Counted from the stretch's first letter, positions 7,951-16,608 are shown. The stretch: DNA of 28,373 nt from JAABTH01 sp964390725 (GCA_964390725.1 CAYMIW010000039.1:1-28373); one strand, 5' to 3'. A program made the numbers and translations. Notes: generated by a model not told the origin, from the sequence alone.

Positions 7951-9723
7951 TTGTCTTACCAAAGCCTTTACCGACGTCAACGTCCGCTGACATTTTCCGA
8001 TATGATCGGCCAGGAACATATAACCCAAACTTTGAGAAATGCCTTGCTTCAGGAAAGGTTGGCTCACGCGTATCTTTTTTGCGGACCCCGGGGAACAGGT
8101 AAGACTACTGCTGCAAAAATATTTGCCAGGGCAATGAACTGTATCGGGTATCCAACAGATGAGCCCTGCGGCAAGTGCACCTCATGTCAGAATATCTATG
8201 CAGGGGTCTCAATTGATGTTATAGAAATGGATGCGGCATCGAACCGCGGGATCGATGAAATCAGGGATTTGAGGGAAAGAAGCCGTTTCGCCAGCGGTGA
8301 ATCGCGCTTTAAGGTTTATATAATTGATGAAGCGCACATGTTAACTCCTGAGGCGGGTAATGCTTTTTTAAAAACCCTGGAAGAACCGCCCCGCAACGTT
8401 GTATTTATCCTGGCCACAACCGATCCTTCACGCTTGCCGGCAACTATCGTGTCACGTTGCCAGCGATTCGATTTTCACCTGCTTACTGCTGAGCAGATCA
8501 GGATGAGGCTGGAGCAGGTTCTGGAACAGGAGAAATGGCATGCCGAAAGTGAAGCTGTTGATTTAATAGCCCGGCTTGCTGAAGGTTCATTGCGGGATGC
8601 CCTGGGTATTCTCGAACAGTGTGCCGCTTACGGTGACGAAAGAATAACGGCTGAACAGGTGCGCACTGTTACCGGGGCCACGAAGGCCGATTATATTGAT
8701 ACTATTGTCAGCGCCCTGGTTGACAACGATCTCGATAGTGGTTTGTCCATGATCAAGCAGATTGTCTACAGCGGACGTGATCTTCAGCTGTTCCAAAGAG
8801 ATTTAACCTATGTTTTCAGCAGGTTGCTGCTTGCCGGCAGCCTGAAAGATGGCAGGAAAAAGCTTTCTACACAAGGATATGACCAACTTATTGACAAACA
8901 CAGGGAAAAAATAGCGCAGGCTACCCTGCTTGACCTGGTTGAGTTATTGTATGAAACCGGTTCCGAGTTGCGGCATGCTCATTTTCCACAGTATATATTG
9001 GAAATTATGTTTATCAGGATGGTCAGGCTTTTACATGGTCGTCTGAAACCGGCTGATACCCTGCATTATGTAGAAAGCGCCGGTAAAGATCAAACTGCCG
9101 GCAGTGAACCTGTTGTTAAGATAAAAAATGAATCGATAAAGGAAACTGTTGCAGCTGCGGCAAAAAGCACGCAAACTGGTGAAAAATCCCGGCCTGACAG
9201 CGATAAAACAAAGAATAGTCCGGTGCAGGAAGAACAAACCGGTACAGCAGGAATTCCTGACGACCAAAGGTTTGAAGCATTGAAAGAAGCCTGGCCCCGC
9301 CTGCTGAATGAAATCAAGAAGAGACAAAAAACTACTGCTGCCTGGCTTGAGCCAGCTGTCTTAACCCGATGTGTGGGCCACCGGGTTATTGTTACTTATG
9401 CCCCTGAATACCAGGTTCACCAGGCACGGATGATGGGTGATAACCATCGTAAACTTGTTGAGGCGGTGTTAACTGCTTTTTGTCGTGAAGATATGGAACT
9501 GAAAGCTGAACTGGGCCAGGTGGAGGTCGAAAGAAAGCCGTCGGCTGAAGAAGAGCCGGTTCAGAGCAGTCCTCCTGTTCCTGAGAGCTTTAAACAGTTT
9601 GATGAGGAAGAAAAGAACAAACCTCCCACAAAGGAAAAAGAGAAAAATAGATCCGGACTGGAAGAGGCAATTGATATTTTTGGCGGGAAGGTAATAGATA
9701 CTGATGACAAGGAGGATGACTAA
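7951..9723 (+). CDS. dnaX: DNA polymerase III subunit gamma/tau
   Basis: A 590-residue clamp-loader ATPase that loads the beta clamp at replication forks. Visible: Walker A GPRGTGKT (45-52), a zinc site with cysteines at about 64, 73, 76 and 79 (CGKCTSC), Walker B/DEAH (126-129), the PPRNVVFILATTDPSRLPATIVSRCQRF region in which SRC is the arginine-finger motif, then the lid and collar domains. After about residue 370 comes a charged, low-complexity linker and a C-terminal domain that would contact the polymerase. The start is TTG with AAGGAG upstream. The ybaB ATG follows the TAA stop directly (dnaX-ybaB-recR operon). No obvious A-rich slippery site for a programmed gamma product was noticed. 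Confidence 0.97.
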   Translation: MSYQSLYRRQRPLTFSDMIGQEHITQTLRNALLQERLAHAYLFCGPRGTGKTTAAKIFARAMNCIGYPTDEPCGKCTSCQNIYAGVSIDVIEMDAASNRGIDEIRDLRERSRFASGESRFKVYIIDEAHMLTPEAGNAFLKTLEEPPRNVVFILATTDPSRLPATIVSRCQRFDFHLLTAEQIRMRLEQVLEQEKWHAESEAVDLIARLAEGSLRDALGILEQCAAYGDERITAEQVRTVTGATKADYIDTIVSALVDNDLDSGLSMIKQIVYSGRDLQLFQRDLTYVFSRLLLAGSLKDGRKKLSTQGYDQLIDKHREKIAQATLLDLVELLYETGSELRHAHFPQYILEIMFIRMVRLLHGRLKPADTLHYVESAGKDQTAGSEPVVKIKNESIKETVAAAAKSTQTGEKSRPDSDKTKNSPVQEEQTGTAGIPDDQRFEALKEAWPRLLNEIKKRQKTTAAWLEPAVLTRCVGHRVIVTYAPEYQVHQARMMGDNHRKLVEAVLTAFCREDMELKAELGQVEVERKPSAEEEPVQSSPPVPESFKQFDEEEKNKPPTKEKEKNRSGLEEAIDIFGGKVIDTDDKEDD

Positions 9724-10044
9724 ATGGCAAATGGAAATATGGCTAAAATGATGAAGCAGTTACAAAAGGCGCAGGCTGAGATGAGCCGTGTGCAGGAGGA
9801 AATATCAAGGCAAACTGTTGAAAGCTCCAGCGGTGGAGGGGCAGTAAGAGTTGTCGCCAATGGTCAAAAACAGCTGGTTTCCCTGCAGATTGACCCGGAA
9901 GCGCTGGGAGAAGACAATAAGGAAATGCTCGAGGATATGATAGTTGCAGCCGTTAATGAGGCGTTCAACCGGGTTGACGAAATGGTTGCTGCCGAGATGC
10001 AGAAATTAACCGGTGGACTTAATCTTCCCCCGGGAATGTTTTAA
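9724..10044 (+). CDS. ybaB: YbaB/EbfC family nucleoid-associated protein
   Basis: A 106-residue DNA-binding protein of the YbaB/EbfC (YaaK) family: an N-terminal helix rich in M, K and Q (MAKMMKQLQKAQAEMSRVQ), then the beta-strand core VRVVANGQKQLVSLQIDPEAL and the helix EDNKEMLEDMIVAAVNEA. These dimers bind DNA and compact or protect it. The ATG follows the dnaX stop codon with no gap, its ribosome-binding site (GGAGG) lying in the end of dnaX. The position between dnaX and recR is strongly conserved in bacteria, which supports the call. Confidence 0.96.
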   Translation: MANGNMAKMMKQLQKAQAEMSRVQEEISRQTVESSSGGGAVRVVANGQKQLVSLQIDPEALGEDNKEMLEDMIVAAVNEAFNRVDEMVAAEMQKLTGGLNLPPGMF

Positions 10045-10070
10045 ACAGTTTGGAAAAGGCGGTTTAAAAA

Positions 10071-10667
10071 ATGGTTTATCCTCTGGCCTTAAAAAATCTG
10101 GTAGAAATGCTCTGCCGTTTTCCTGGTGTTGGCCCGAAAACTGCCCAGAGGCTGGCTTTTTATCTGCTGGGACTACCCCGGGAAGAAGTAGTTGAAATTG
10201 CCAGGGCAATGGTAGGGGCAAAAGATAAGCTGATTTTTTGTCCTGATTGCGGCGCACTTTCAGAAACAGGCGGTTGTGCTTACTGCAGCGATTCCGAACG
10301 TGAACGGTCGCTTTTATGTGTAGTCCAGGAAGCACGGGATGTAATAGTTTTAGAAAGAACCGGCCAGTTCAGGGGGTTGTATCATGTCTTGCATGGGGCT
10401 TTATCCCCGCTTGACGGTATTGGGCCGGAAGAATTGAAACTTGATCGGCTGGAAAAAAGAGTAGCTGAAGAAGGCATAAAAGAAGTGATTATAGCAACTA
10501 ATCCCAATGTGGAAGGGGACGCCACGGCGGGCTACCTGGCCAGGATGCTTAAAAATAATTCTGTCAGGGTAACCAGGATAGCCTTTGGCCTTCCGGTTGG
10601 CGGTGATATAGAATATGCCGATGATTTAACCCTGAGCCGGGCTCTTGACGGACGCAGGGAGATGTAG
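10071..10667 (+). CDS. recR: Recombination mediator protein RecR
   Basis: A 198-residue protein that works with RecO (and RecF) to load RecA at gaps. It has an N-terminal helix-hairpin-helix region (LCRFPGVGPKTAQRLAFYLL), a four-cysteine zinc site at about 57, 60, 69 and 72 (CPDC...CAYC), then a Toprim domain (LCVVQEARDVIVLERTGQFRGLYHVLHG) and the C-terminal VTRIAFGLPVGGDIEYADDLTL. The length is standard for the family. It begins 26 nt after ybaB and ends the operon. It converges with the next minus-strand gene with 24 nt between stops and no evident terminator. Confidence 0.97.
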   Translation: MVYPLALKNLVEMLCRFPGVGPKTAQRLAFYLLGLPREEVVEIARAMVGAKDKLIFCPDCGALSETGGCAYCSDSERERSLLCVVQEARDVIVLERTGQFRGLYHVLHGALSPLDGIGPEELKLDRLEKRVAEEGIKEVIIATNPNVEGDATAGYLARMLKNNSVRVTRIAFGLPVGGDIEYADDLTLSRALDGRREM

Positions 10668-10691
10668 AAAGCGGGCAAGAATAGTTTATTA

Positions 10692-11315
10692 TCAACAGTT
10701 CAATTTGTTTTTCATGGCCCCGTTTACCATTGCCGGCAGGTGGGCATAGTCCTCTGTAGGCAGGTAGTGCGGAGCTGATTCATCAAAAAGAATGGTGGCT
10801 GAGGCGGGTAGTTCCTCATCACCGGGCCAGATGGTAAAGCACATGGGAACCCGGGGGAAAACATTTAAAACCATACTGATCCCGCTCTGTTCAATTTTTT
10901 TGCCCCCCAGGGTTTCAGCTGCTTCCCGGAATTTTTCAGGGTCAGCGCCAAAAGTATTTAAAAAAGGCAGTACAGCCCGCTTTTGAAATGGGTCTATGTA
11001 AATATCACCACCCGGAAGATGCCTGTAAGCAATCCATTTCCCTGTCAGGGGAGTGCCGTCGGCGGTTGCCAGGTAGTGAAGAATCAGGATGGCATTATAA
11101 ACAGAAGCTTTTTCGCCCCGGGAATCGGTAATTATTGCCCCGGGGTGAGTTACTTTATAAGTGGTCTCTATAAACTTAAGGGTTATGCTGTTACTGTCGG
11201 CATTATAAACGGCGCCGGCATTATTTGCTGCTGTTTCGGGATCCAGGTGGGAAAATTTTTCTGCTGCCTGCCTGAGAGTTTCATCCAGGTTATAAAAGCT
11301 TCCTTTATTCTTCAT
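10692..11315 (-). CDS. DUF3786 domain-containing protein
   Basis: About 207 residues, probably cytoplasmic, with no signal peptide. The sequence resembles the uncharacterised DUF3786 family, found in anaerobes: a central AILILHYLATADGTPLTGKWIAYRHLPGG segment and a C-terminal PMCFTIWPGDEELPASATILFDESAPHYLPTEDYAHLP. No catalytic role is known for this family. I prefer the ATG at 11315 because an AAAGGAG site lies 5 nt upstream. An in-frame TTG at 11336 lies before that site and would add seven residues. It is 31-52 nt downstream of the hydrolase on the same strand and likely co-transcribed with it. Confidence 0.78.
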   Translation of the reverse strand: MKNKGSFYNLDETLRQAAEKFSHLDPETAANNAGAVYNADSNSITLKFIETTYKVTHPGAIITDSRGEKASVYNAILILHYLATADGTPLTGKWIAYRHLPGGDIYIDPFQKRAVLPFLNTFGADPEKFREAAETLGGKKIEQSGISMVLNVFPRVPMCFTIWPGDEELPASATILFDESAPHYLPTEDYAHLPAMVNGAMKNKLNC

Positions 11316-11367
11316 CATAACTCCTTTCTTTTTCAATAACTATCAGTAGTTTACCTATTTTATTATT

Positions 11368-12135
11368 TCAACTGCCTTCTGCCAGGGAACCTAAAAAATT
11401 AATTATGGCCTGGTTTACTTTTTCCGGTTTTTCCAGCATTACCATATGGCCTGCTCTCTCGATTACCTGCAGCTGCCCCGATACTAAATTCTCTTCAAGA
11501 AATTTACTGTATTTGACCGGGGTGAGCCGATCTTCGCTGCCACAGATGATCAATGAAGGGCAGGTTATGCGGTGCAATTGATCAGTTGCCTCGAAGTTAT
11601 TGCAGGCGTTAAGATCGGCATAGTACTGTTCCGGTTTTGTGTCCAGAACTTCCCTGCGTCCGCTTTTGCGCATTTCATGAGGAGCATCAGGCCCGTACAA
11701 ATAATCTGAAAGGGCAGCAGGCACAACGCCTTCTTTCAGGGCATCAAGAAAAGCAGGCAGCACTCGCAGGCGACAGCCGGTTCCTACCAGAATTATAGCC
11801 AGGAGATCACCTGGATAATTCAGGGCATAATCAAGGGTAATGGCGCCGCCGAGAGAATGACCGGCCAGGACAAAATTATCAATTCCGGCCGCTTGTTTAA
11901 AGCGATGAATCCACTCGCGGTAACTGCTTACAGCATTCATTGGTTCCCCCGCAGACCTTCCGTGACCCGGCAGGTCAATTGCCAGGGGATTGGCAGCTTT
12001 ATTGATTCCTTTTAACTGCAAAAGCCAGTGTTGGTGCCTGCCCCCGGAACCATGGCAGAATATAACGGGAATTCCCGGTCTTGATAGATCCCCGGCATAG
12101 TAGTATTCTTCCATATCTACTTTAAGGTAAGGCAT
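11368..12135 (-). CDS. Alpha/beta hydrolase
   Basis: A 255-residue soluble hydrolase of the alpha/beta fold. The oxyanion region HGSGG is near 29-33, the nucleophile elbow GHSLGG places Ser94, the acid is probably Asp202 in CGSEDRLTP and the base His230 in RAGHMVMLEKP, so the catalytic triad is complete. A cap region (about 120-185) lies between strands 6 and 7. Such enzymes cleave esters, lactones or other bonds, and the substrate cannot be inferred. The ATG has an AGGAG site six bases upstream. It is the first gene of a minus-strand pair with the DUF3786 gene and is divergent from guaB. Confidence 0.88.
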   Translation of the reverse strand: MPYLKVDMEEYYYAGDLSRPGIPVIFCHGSGGRHQHWLLQLKGINKAANPLAIDLPGHGRSAGEPMNAVSSYREWIHRFKQAAGIDNFVLAGHSLGGAITLDYALNYPGDLLAIILVGTGCRLRVLPAFLDALKEGVVPAALSDYLYGPDAPHEMRKSGRREVLDTKPEQYYADLNACNNFEATDQLHRITCPSLIICGSEDRLTPVKYSKFLEENLVSGQLQVIERAGHMVMLEKPEKVNQAIINFLGSLAEGS

Positions 12136-12173
12136 ATTTTACTCCTTTCGGCTGTTTTTTAAAATTCGTTCAA

Positions 12174-12190
12174 CAGGATGTTTTATCCTG
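12174..12190. repeat. Small inverted repeat between hydrolase and guaB
   Basis: CAGGAT (12174-12179) and ATCCTG (12185-12190) form a perfect 6-bp inverted repeat around GTTTT. It lies upstream of both divergent genes, about 40 bp before the guaB -35 box, so it could be an operator for the hydrolase pair. It has no U-tract. Confidence 0.35.
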
Positions 12191-12230
12191 CCTGGTTGCT
12201 TATCTTTATTGTGGCCCGGGGGGGCTCTTA

Positions 12231-12259
12231 TTGACACTGTCTGGGCCGTTTGTTATGAT
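12231..12259 (+). promoter_or_regulatory. guaB promoter
   Basis: TTGACA (12231-12236), a 17-bp spacer and TATGAT (12254-12259), followed by about 35 nt of leader to the guaB start. It is close to the SigA consensus. Its position shows that the coding sequence cannot begin at the in-frame codon at 12209. Confidence 0.88.
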
Positions 12260-12301
12260 CATTACAATTGTGAAGAGATTTTTTTCGGGGGAGGTTTTAA
12301 T

Positions 12302-13756
12302 TTGCAGGGTGAGAGATTTTCCTGGGAAGGGTTAACTTTTGATGATGTACTTCTGGTTCCGGCTCACTCCAAAGTTCTGCCCCGCGATGTTAATCTAAAG
12401 ACCAGAGTCAGCCGCAATATCAAGCTGAATATGCCGCTGCTTTCTGCCGGAATGGATACTGTGACTGAATCGAGAATGGCAATTGCCATGGCCCGTGAAG
12501 GCGGGATCGGGGTTATTCACAGGAATATGACTATTGAAAAACAGGCAGAAGAGGTTGATAAGGTCAAGCGTTCTGAACACGGAGTTATTACCAATCCATT
12601 CAGGCTTGGCCCTGATAATACCCTTAATGATGCTGCTGCTTTGATGGAACGTTACCGGATTTCGGGCGTCCCGGTTACTGTGGGAGAAAAACTGGTCGGC
12701 ATTATTACCAACAGGGATCTGCGTTTTGAAGAAGATTATTCCCGGCCGATTGGCGAAGCCATGACCCATGAACAGCTGGTTACCGCTCCAGTGGGCACCA
12801 CTCTGCGGGAGGCACAGGAGATACTGAGGCGGCATAAGATAGAAAAACTTCCTATAGTAGATGATCAGTTTAACCTGAAAGGGCTAATCACCATAAAAGA
12901 TATTGAAAAAACTATTCAGTATCCCAAGGCATCAAAAGACAGCAACGGCAGGTTGCTGGCCGCAGCTGCTGTTGGGGTTGGGCGTGATGCTGTGACCAGG
13001 ACAGAAGCACTGGTTGCGGCAGGGGTAGACCTAATCGTAGTCGATTCAGCCCATGGGCATTCACAATCTGTTCTGGATACGGTGAAAGAAATCAAAAAAC
13101 TTTGCCCGGATGTTGATTTAATGGGCGGTAATATCGCCACAGCGGAAGGGGCGCGAGATTTAATCAAAGCCGGAGCTGATGCTGTTAAGGTAGGAGTGGG
13201 CCCCGGTTCGATTTGTACAACCCGGGTAATTGCCGGCATTGGAGTGCCCCAGATTACTGCAGTTTATGAAGCTGCACAGGCAGGCAGGGAATTAGATGTG
13301 CCTGTAACTGCAGATGGTGGGATAAAGTTTTCCGGGGATATTACCAAGGCCCTGGCTGCCGGTGCAGCCAATGTGATGATTGGAAGCTTGCTGGCAGGTA
13401 CTGAAGAGAGTCCCGGCGAGTTTGAAATATTCCAGGGACGTTCGTATAAAGTTTACCGGGGTATGGGATCCCTTGGTGCAATGAAGGAAGGGTCAAGAGA
13501 CCGTTATTTTCAGGAATATGAACAGAAACTTGTTCCCGAGGGTATAGAAGGCAGAGTGCCTTTCCGGGGAACAGTTGGTGATATGGTATTTCAGATGGCC
13601 GGTGGTTTAAGGGCCGGCATGGGTTATTGCGGTGTTACAACTATTGAAGAACTTCAGGAGAATACCCGGTTTATCCGTATATCAGGGGCCGGGCTCAAGG
13701 AAAGCCACCCTCACGGTGTGCAGATTACCAAAGAAGCTCCCAACTACAGTTTCTGA
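12302..13756 (+). CDS. guaB: Inosine-5'-monophosphate dehydrogenase
   Basis: About 484 residues, the usual IMPDH length. It oxidises IMP to XMP with NAD+, the committed step of GMP synthesis. N-terminal LTFDDVLLVPAHS, a pair of CBS domains at about 93-205 inserted in the TIM barrel, catalytic Cys305 in GPGSICTTR, DSAHGHS, and the active-site flap region GYCGV are all present. I chose the TTG at 12302 because GGGGAGG lies 7 nt upstream, the protein then begins as the family does, and a promoter covers the region further upstream. It is a single-gene unit bounded by its own promoter and terminator. Confidence 0.97.
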   Translation: MQGERFSWEGLTFDDVLLVPAHSKVLPRDVNLKTRVSRNIKLNMPLLSAGMDTVTESRMAIAMAREGGIGVIHRNMTIEKQAEEVDKVKRSEHGVITNPFRLGPDNTLNDAAALMERYRISGVPVTVGEKLVGIITNRDLRFEEDYSRPIGEAMTHEQLVTAPVGTTLREAQEILRRHKIEKLPIVDDQFNLKGLITIKDIEKTIQYPKASKDSNGRLLAAAAVGVGRDAVTRTEALVAAGVDLIVVDSAHGHSQSVLDTVKEIKKLCPDVDLMGGNIATAEGARDLIKAGADAVKVGVGPGSICTTRVIAGIGVPQITAVYEAAQAGRELDVPVTADGGIKFSGDITKALAAGAANVMIGSLLAGTEESPGEFEIFQGRSYKVYRGMGSLGAMKEGSRDRYFQEYEQKLVPEGIEGRVPFRGTVGDMVFQMAGGLRAGMGYCGVTTIEELQENTRFIRISGAGLKESHPHGVQITKEAPNYSF

Positions 13757-13775
13757 TCGGCTGAGACTGAACTGG

Positions 13776-13809
13776 AAGCCGCAGGGCGGAAAAGCCTGCG
13801 GCTTTTTTA
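13776..13809 (+). terminator. Rho-independent terminator after guaB
   Basis: AGCCGCAGG (13777-13785) pairs with CCTGCGGCT (13795-13803), followed by a run of T. It lies 20 nt after the guaB stop codon. Confidence 0.93.
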
Positions 13810-13886
13810 AGCCGACATCCGGTTAAGAACCTATAGAAGCAGTAAATAACCTGTAGCAACCGGAAGGAGGACTTTTTACGGGCGGT

Positions 13887-14504
13887 TTGTTTATTACACT
13901 GGAAGGAATTGATGGCTGTGGTAAATCAACACAGGCGTCCTTGCTTGTACAAAGGTTTAAGCAGTGCGGTGTTGACTTTATCAGCCTGAGAGAACCGGGA
14001 GGGACTCCTGTTGGTGAAGCAGTCCGTCAGGTTTTGTTGGATAACCGCCTGACCCTGTCCCTGGAATCAGAGCTGTTACTTTACATGGCTGCCCGTACTG
14101 AATTGGTTGAACAGGTTATTATTCCGGCATTAAAAGAGAATAAGGTGGTTCTTTGTGATCGCTTTACCGATTCAACCGTGGCATACCAGGGTTATGGCGG
14201 AGGTGCCGATCTTCACTGGATCCAGCTTCTGAACAATCAGGCGACGAGGAAACTGATCCCCAGCCTGACTATATTACTGGATCTTCCCGTGGAAGAAGCG
14301 ACTGCAAGAAGAGTTGGAGAAAAAGACCGTATGGAGAGTAAGGATATCTATTTTCACGGTCGAGTGCGTAATGGTTACCTTGAATTAGCCCGAAAAGAGC
14401 CGCAGAGAATTAATGTATTGGATGCAACCGAAACCAGGGAAATAATTCATGATAAGATCTGGGTATTAATTGAACAAGCGCTTACAAGTATAGAGAGAAG
14501 TTGA
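13887..14504 (+). CDS. tmk: Thymidylate kinase
   Basis: Phosphorylates dTMP to dTDP with ATP. About 205 residues from the TTG at 13887. P-loop GIDGCGKST, the DR(Y/F) motif in CDRFTDSTVAYQGYG, REPGGTPVGE for substrate binding, and a lid with ARRVGEKDRME are all present. The start is uncertain. The only good Shine-Dalgarno, AAGGAGG at 13864-13870, is 16 nt from this TTG but 7 nt from an in-frame ACG at 13878. Starting at ACG would give the family-typical N-terminus (M)GGLFITLEG. The gene is followed after 5 nt by holB, as in the conserved tmk-holB-yaaT cluster; the small yaaQ gene found there in Bacillus is absent. Confidence 0.95.
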   Translation: MFITLEGIDGCGKSTQASLLVQRFKQCGVDFISLREPGGTPVGEAVRQVLLDNRLTLSLESELLLYMAARTELVEQVIIPALKENKVVLCDRFTDSTVAYQGYGGGADLHWIQLLNNQATRKLIPSLTILLDLPVEEATARRVGEKDRMESKDIYFHGRVRNGYLELARKEPQRINVLDATETREIIHDKIWVLIEQALTSIERS

Positions 14505-14509
14505 TATAA

Positions 14510-15487
14510 ATGTCTTATGATCAGCTTGAAGGACAGGATGAATTACGATCACTTTTAACTGCTGCGATCAAGAGTGATACACTGAGCCACGCCATCATGC
14601 TTTGCGGACCTTCCGGCAGTGGTAAAACAAGCTGGGGAAAACTACTGGCCCAGGCATTATTATGTCCTGACAGTGATGGTATTAAACCTTGCATGTCCTG
14701 TGGTTCCTGCCGCAGTTTTATTAACGACAACCACCCTGAATTTTATTACCTGGCCCCGGATAAAAAAAGGCTTAAGACGGAACAGTTTAAGAGCTTGCGT
14801 GAACGGTTTTACCTGGGTGGAGCGAAAAAGGTATGTCTTATCGATCAGGCCGAAACGATGACAGGCGAAACTTCTTCGTCACTGCTTAAAATTCTCGAAG
14901 ATCCCCCCGATGGCCTCACCTTTATTCTGCTGGTTGAACAGCCCCGGGCTGTTTTTGATACTATTTTGTCCAGGTGCCGTCGTTATCACCTGCTGCCGCT
15001 GGATTGTGAACAAATTTATAACCTCCTGGTTGCCAGCAACAAGGCTCATGGAGAGAAAGCAGAACTACTTGCCCGCCTCAGTGGTGGATTGCCGGGATAT
15101 GCTTTTAAAATGGCTGAAGATGAAGGATTTGATGACCGCCTGAAAGAAGCAAAAACCCTGGCATATAATATTGCCATCGGGCACGATTCTGCTGCCCAGC
15201 TTTTAAACTGGGCAGCCACCCTGGCGGATAGAGATGATCTGGTTCTTCTGCTTGAACTGGTAGTTTTACTTTACAGGGATGCCCTGATGCAAAATCTGTG
15301 CCGGAGTGGGGATTTTGCTTTAGAAATGGGGACACCTGCTGCCTGGACAGAATCTGTTTCTTCTGAAGGGTTGGAAGAAGCTGTTATTTTGCTTAATGAT
15401 ACTGTATACGAGATAGTTAAAACAAATGTCAACCGTCGTCTTTTATTGGAAAAGACGCTTATCACACTGCAGAGGAGGCTTTCTTAA
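14510..15487 (+). CDS. holB: DNA polymerase III subunit delta'
   Basis: A 325-residue clamp-loader subunit, paralogous to DnaX. It has a P-loop GPSGSGKT (33-40), a zinc-type cysteine cluster (C52, C61, C64, C67; CMSCGSC), a Walker-B-like region KVCLIDQAETM and the SRC motif in FDTILSRCRRYHLLPL. The retained P-loop is common in Gram-positive HolB. It starts 5 nt after tmk and its stop codon overlaps the ATG of the next gene by one base (TAATG), indicating translational coupling. The neighbour order tmk-holB-yaaT supports the call over a second DnaX-like ATPase. Confidence 0.94.
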   Translation: MSYDQLEGQDELRSLLTAAIKSDTLSHAIMLCGPSGSGKTSWGKLLAQALLCPDSDGIKPCMSCGSCRSFINDNHPEFYYLAPDKKRLKTEQFKSLRERFYLGGAKKVCLIDQAETMTGETSSSLLKILEDPPDGLTFILLVEQPRAVFDTILSRCRRYHLLPLDCEQIYNLLVASNKAHGEKAELLARLSGGLPGYAFKMAEDEGFDDRLKEAKTLAYNIAIGHDSAAQLLNWAATLADRDDLVLLLELVVLLYRDALMQNLCRSGDFALEMGTPAAWTESVSSEGLEEAVILLNDTVYEIVKTNVNRRLLLEKTLITLQRRLS

Positions 15488-16287
15488 TGCCTAATGTTGT
15501 TGGTATACGTTTTAAAGAAGCCGGCAAAACATATTATTTTGAACCGGGTTCCGAGGAGCTGCAAGTGGGAGTACAGGTTGTAGTAGAGACAGCCCGCGGC
15601 CAGGAAATAGGCCATGTTGTAATTCCCGTCAGAGATGTGCCTGAAAAAAACCTGGTTCTTCCTTTAAAAAAAGTTGTGCGCATTGCCACGGATCAAGATA
15701 AACGCAAAGTAGAAGAAAACAGGCAAAAGGAGTCAGTTGCATTTAGCCGCTGCCAGCAGAAAATTGCCGAGCACGGGCTTGATATGAAGTTGGTTGGTGT
15801 AGAATATACGTTTGATCGCAATAAAATTATTTTTTATTTCACCTCGGAAGAGAGGGTAGATTTTCGAGAATTGGTTAAAGACCTGGCCTCTATATTTAAA
15901 ACCAGGATTGAACTGCGTCAGATTGGAGTTCGTGACGAGGCCAAAATAAAGGGGGGCATTGGCCCCTGCGGGCGTGCTTTTTGTTGTTCCACCTTTCTCG
16001 AAGAATTTGAGCCGGTATCAATACGCATGGCCAAGGGACAGAATTTGTCTTTAAATCCGACCAAGATATCAGGTGTTTGCGGGAGGCTGATGTGCTGCCT
16101 TCGGTTTGAAGCCAGCGCCTACGAAGATTCACAGGAAGAAATGCCGAAACAGGGTGAACTTGTTATAACCCCTGATGGTGAAGGGGAAGTAAAAGAAATT
16201 AATAAAAAGAAAAAATTAGTTACAGTAAGGCTGCAGGAATCGGGTTATATCCGGGAGTTTCCGCTGGAAGAAGTTGATAGGCCATAA
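15487..16287 (+). CDS. ricT: PSP1-domain protein RicT/YaaT
   Basis: A 266-residue cytoplasmic protein of the YaaT family. In Bacillus subtilis RicT, with RicA and RicF, forms a complex that promotes sporulation, competence and biofilm formation and stimulates RNase Y-dependent mRNA processing. The characteristic cysteine pairs are visible: GPCGRAFCCSTF (C161, C166, C167) and GVCGRLMCCLRF (C198, C203, C204), known in the family to take part in iron-sulfur binding. The C-terminus is a small KOW-like beta segment (GELVITPDGEGEVKEIN). It is the last gene of the tmk-holB-ricT operon and is closed by a terminator. The partner genes are not in this window. Confidence 0.94.
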   Translation: MPNVVGIRFKEAGKTYYFEPGSEELQVGVQVVVETARGQEIGHVVIPVRDVPEKNLVLPLKKVVRIATDQDKRKVEENRQKESVAFSRCQQKIAEHGLDMKLVGVEYTFDRNKIIFYFTSEERVDFRELVKDLASIFKTRIELRQIGVRDEAKIKGGIGPCGRAFCCSTFLEEFEPVSIRMAKGQNLSLNPTKISGVCGRLMCCLRFEASAYEDSQEEMPKQGELVITPDGEGEVKEINKKKKLVTVRLQESGYIREFPLEEVDRP

Positions 16288-16316
16288 CTTGTCTGCAGCA
16301 GGCAACATAGAATAGC

Positions 16317-16342
16317 AAAAGCGCGGGTTTCCCCGCGCTTTT
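16317..16342. terminator. Bidirectional terminator between ricT and abrB
   Basis: AAAAGCGCGGG (16317-16327) and CCCGCGCTTTT (16332-16342) pair perfectly around a TTTC loop. T-runs on both strands make it work for the plus-strand ricT operon and the convergent minus-strand abrB gene. Confidence 0.93.
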
Positions 16343-16365
16343 GAAACATTTTCCAAACGATACAG

Positions 16366-16608
16366 CTAGTCTTTTGCCAGTTTGTCAATACATTCGCGGC
16401 AGACAATCCGATTTCCAAAGTGTTTGACATTGTCTGCATTGCCACAGAAAAGACAAGCCGGTTCGTATTTTTTAAGAATAATTTTTTCTGCGTCGACATA
16501 AATTTCAAGAGCATCTTTAACTTCAATACCGAGAGTCCTTCTTAATTCGATAGGGATTACTACTCTACCCAGTTCATCAACTTTTCTAACAATCCCTGTT
16601 GATTTCAA
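16366..16608 (-). CDS. abrB: AbrB family transition-state regulator
   Basis: An 80-residue DNA-binding protein. The N-terminal swapped-hairpin beta-barrel domain is clear (STGIVRKVDELGRVVIPIEL, RRTLGI...). The C-terminal part has two cysteine pairs (C52, C55 and C70, C73; CLFC...CREC), a zinc-ribbon-like tail seen in AbrB homologues of Clostridia. AbrB dimers/tetramers repress transition-phase and sporulation genes during growth. The start is TTG with GGAGG 7 nt upstream. An ATG within this gap is out of frame and stops after two codons. It is transcribed alone from a good promoter, divergent from metG. Confidence 0.95.
   Translation of the reverse strand: MKSTGIVRKVDELGRVVIPIELRRTLGIEVKDALEIYVDAEKIILKKYEPACLFCGNADNVKHFGNRIVCRECIDKLAKD

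Noticed and set aside
12209..12301. N-terminal extension of GuaB by 31 residues
   Set aside because: The region contains the guaB promoter and has no homology to IMPDH. The TTG at 12302 has an ideal ribosome-binding site.
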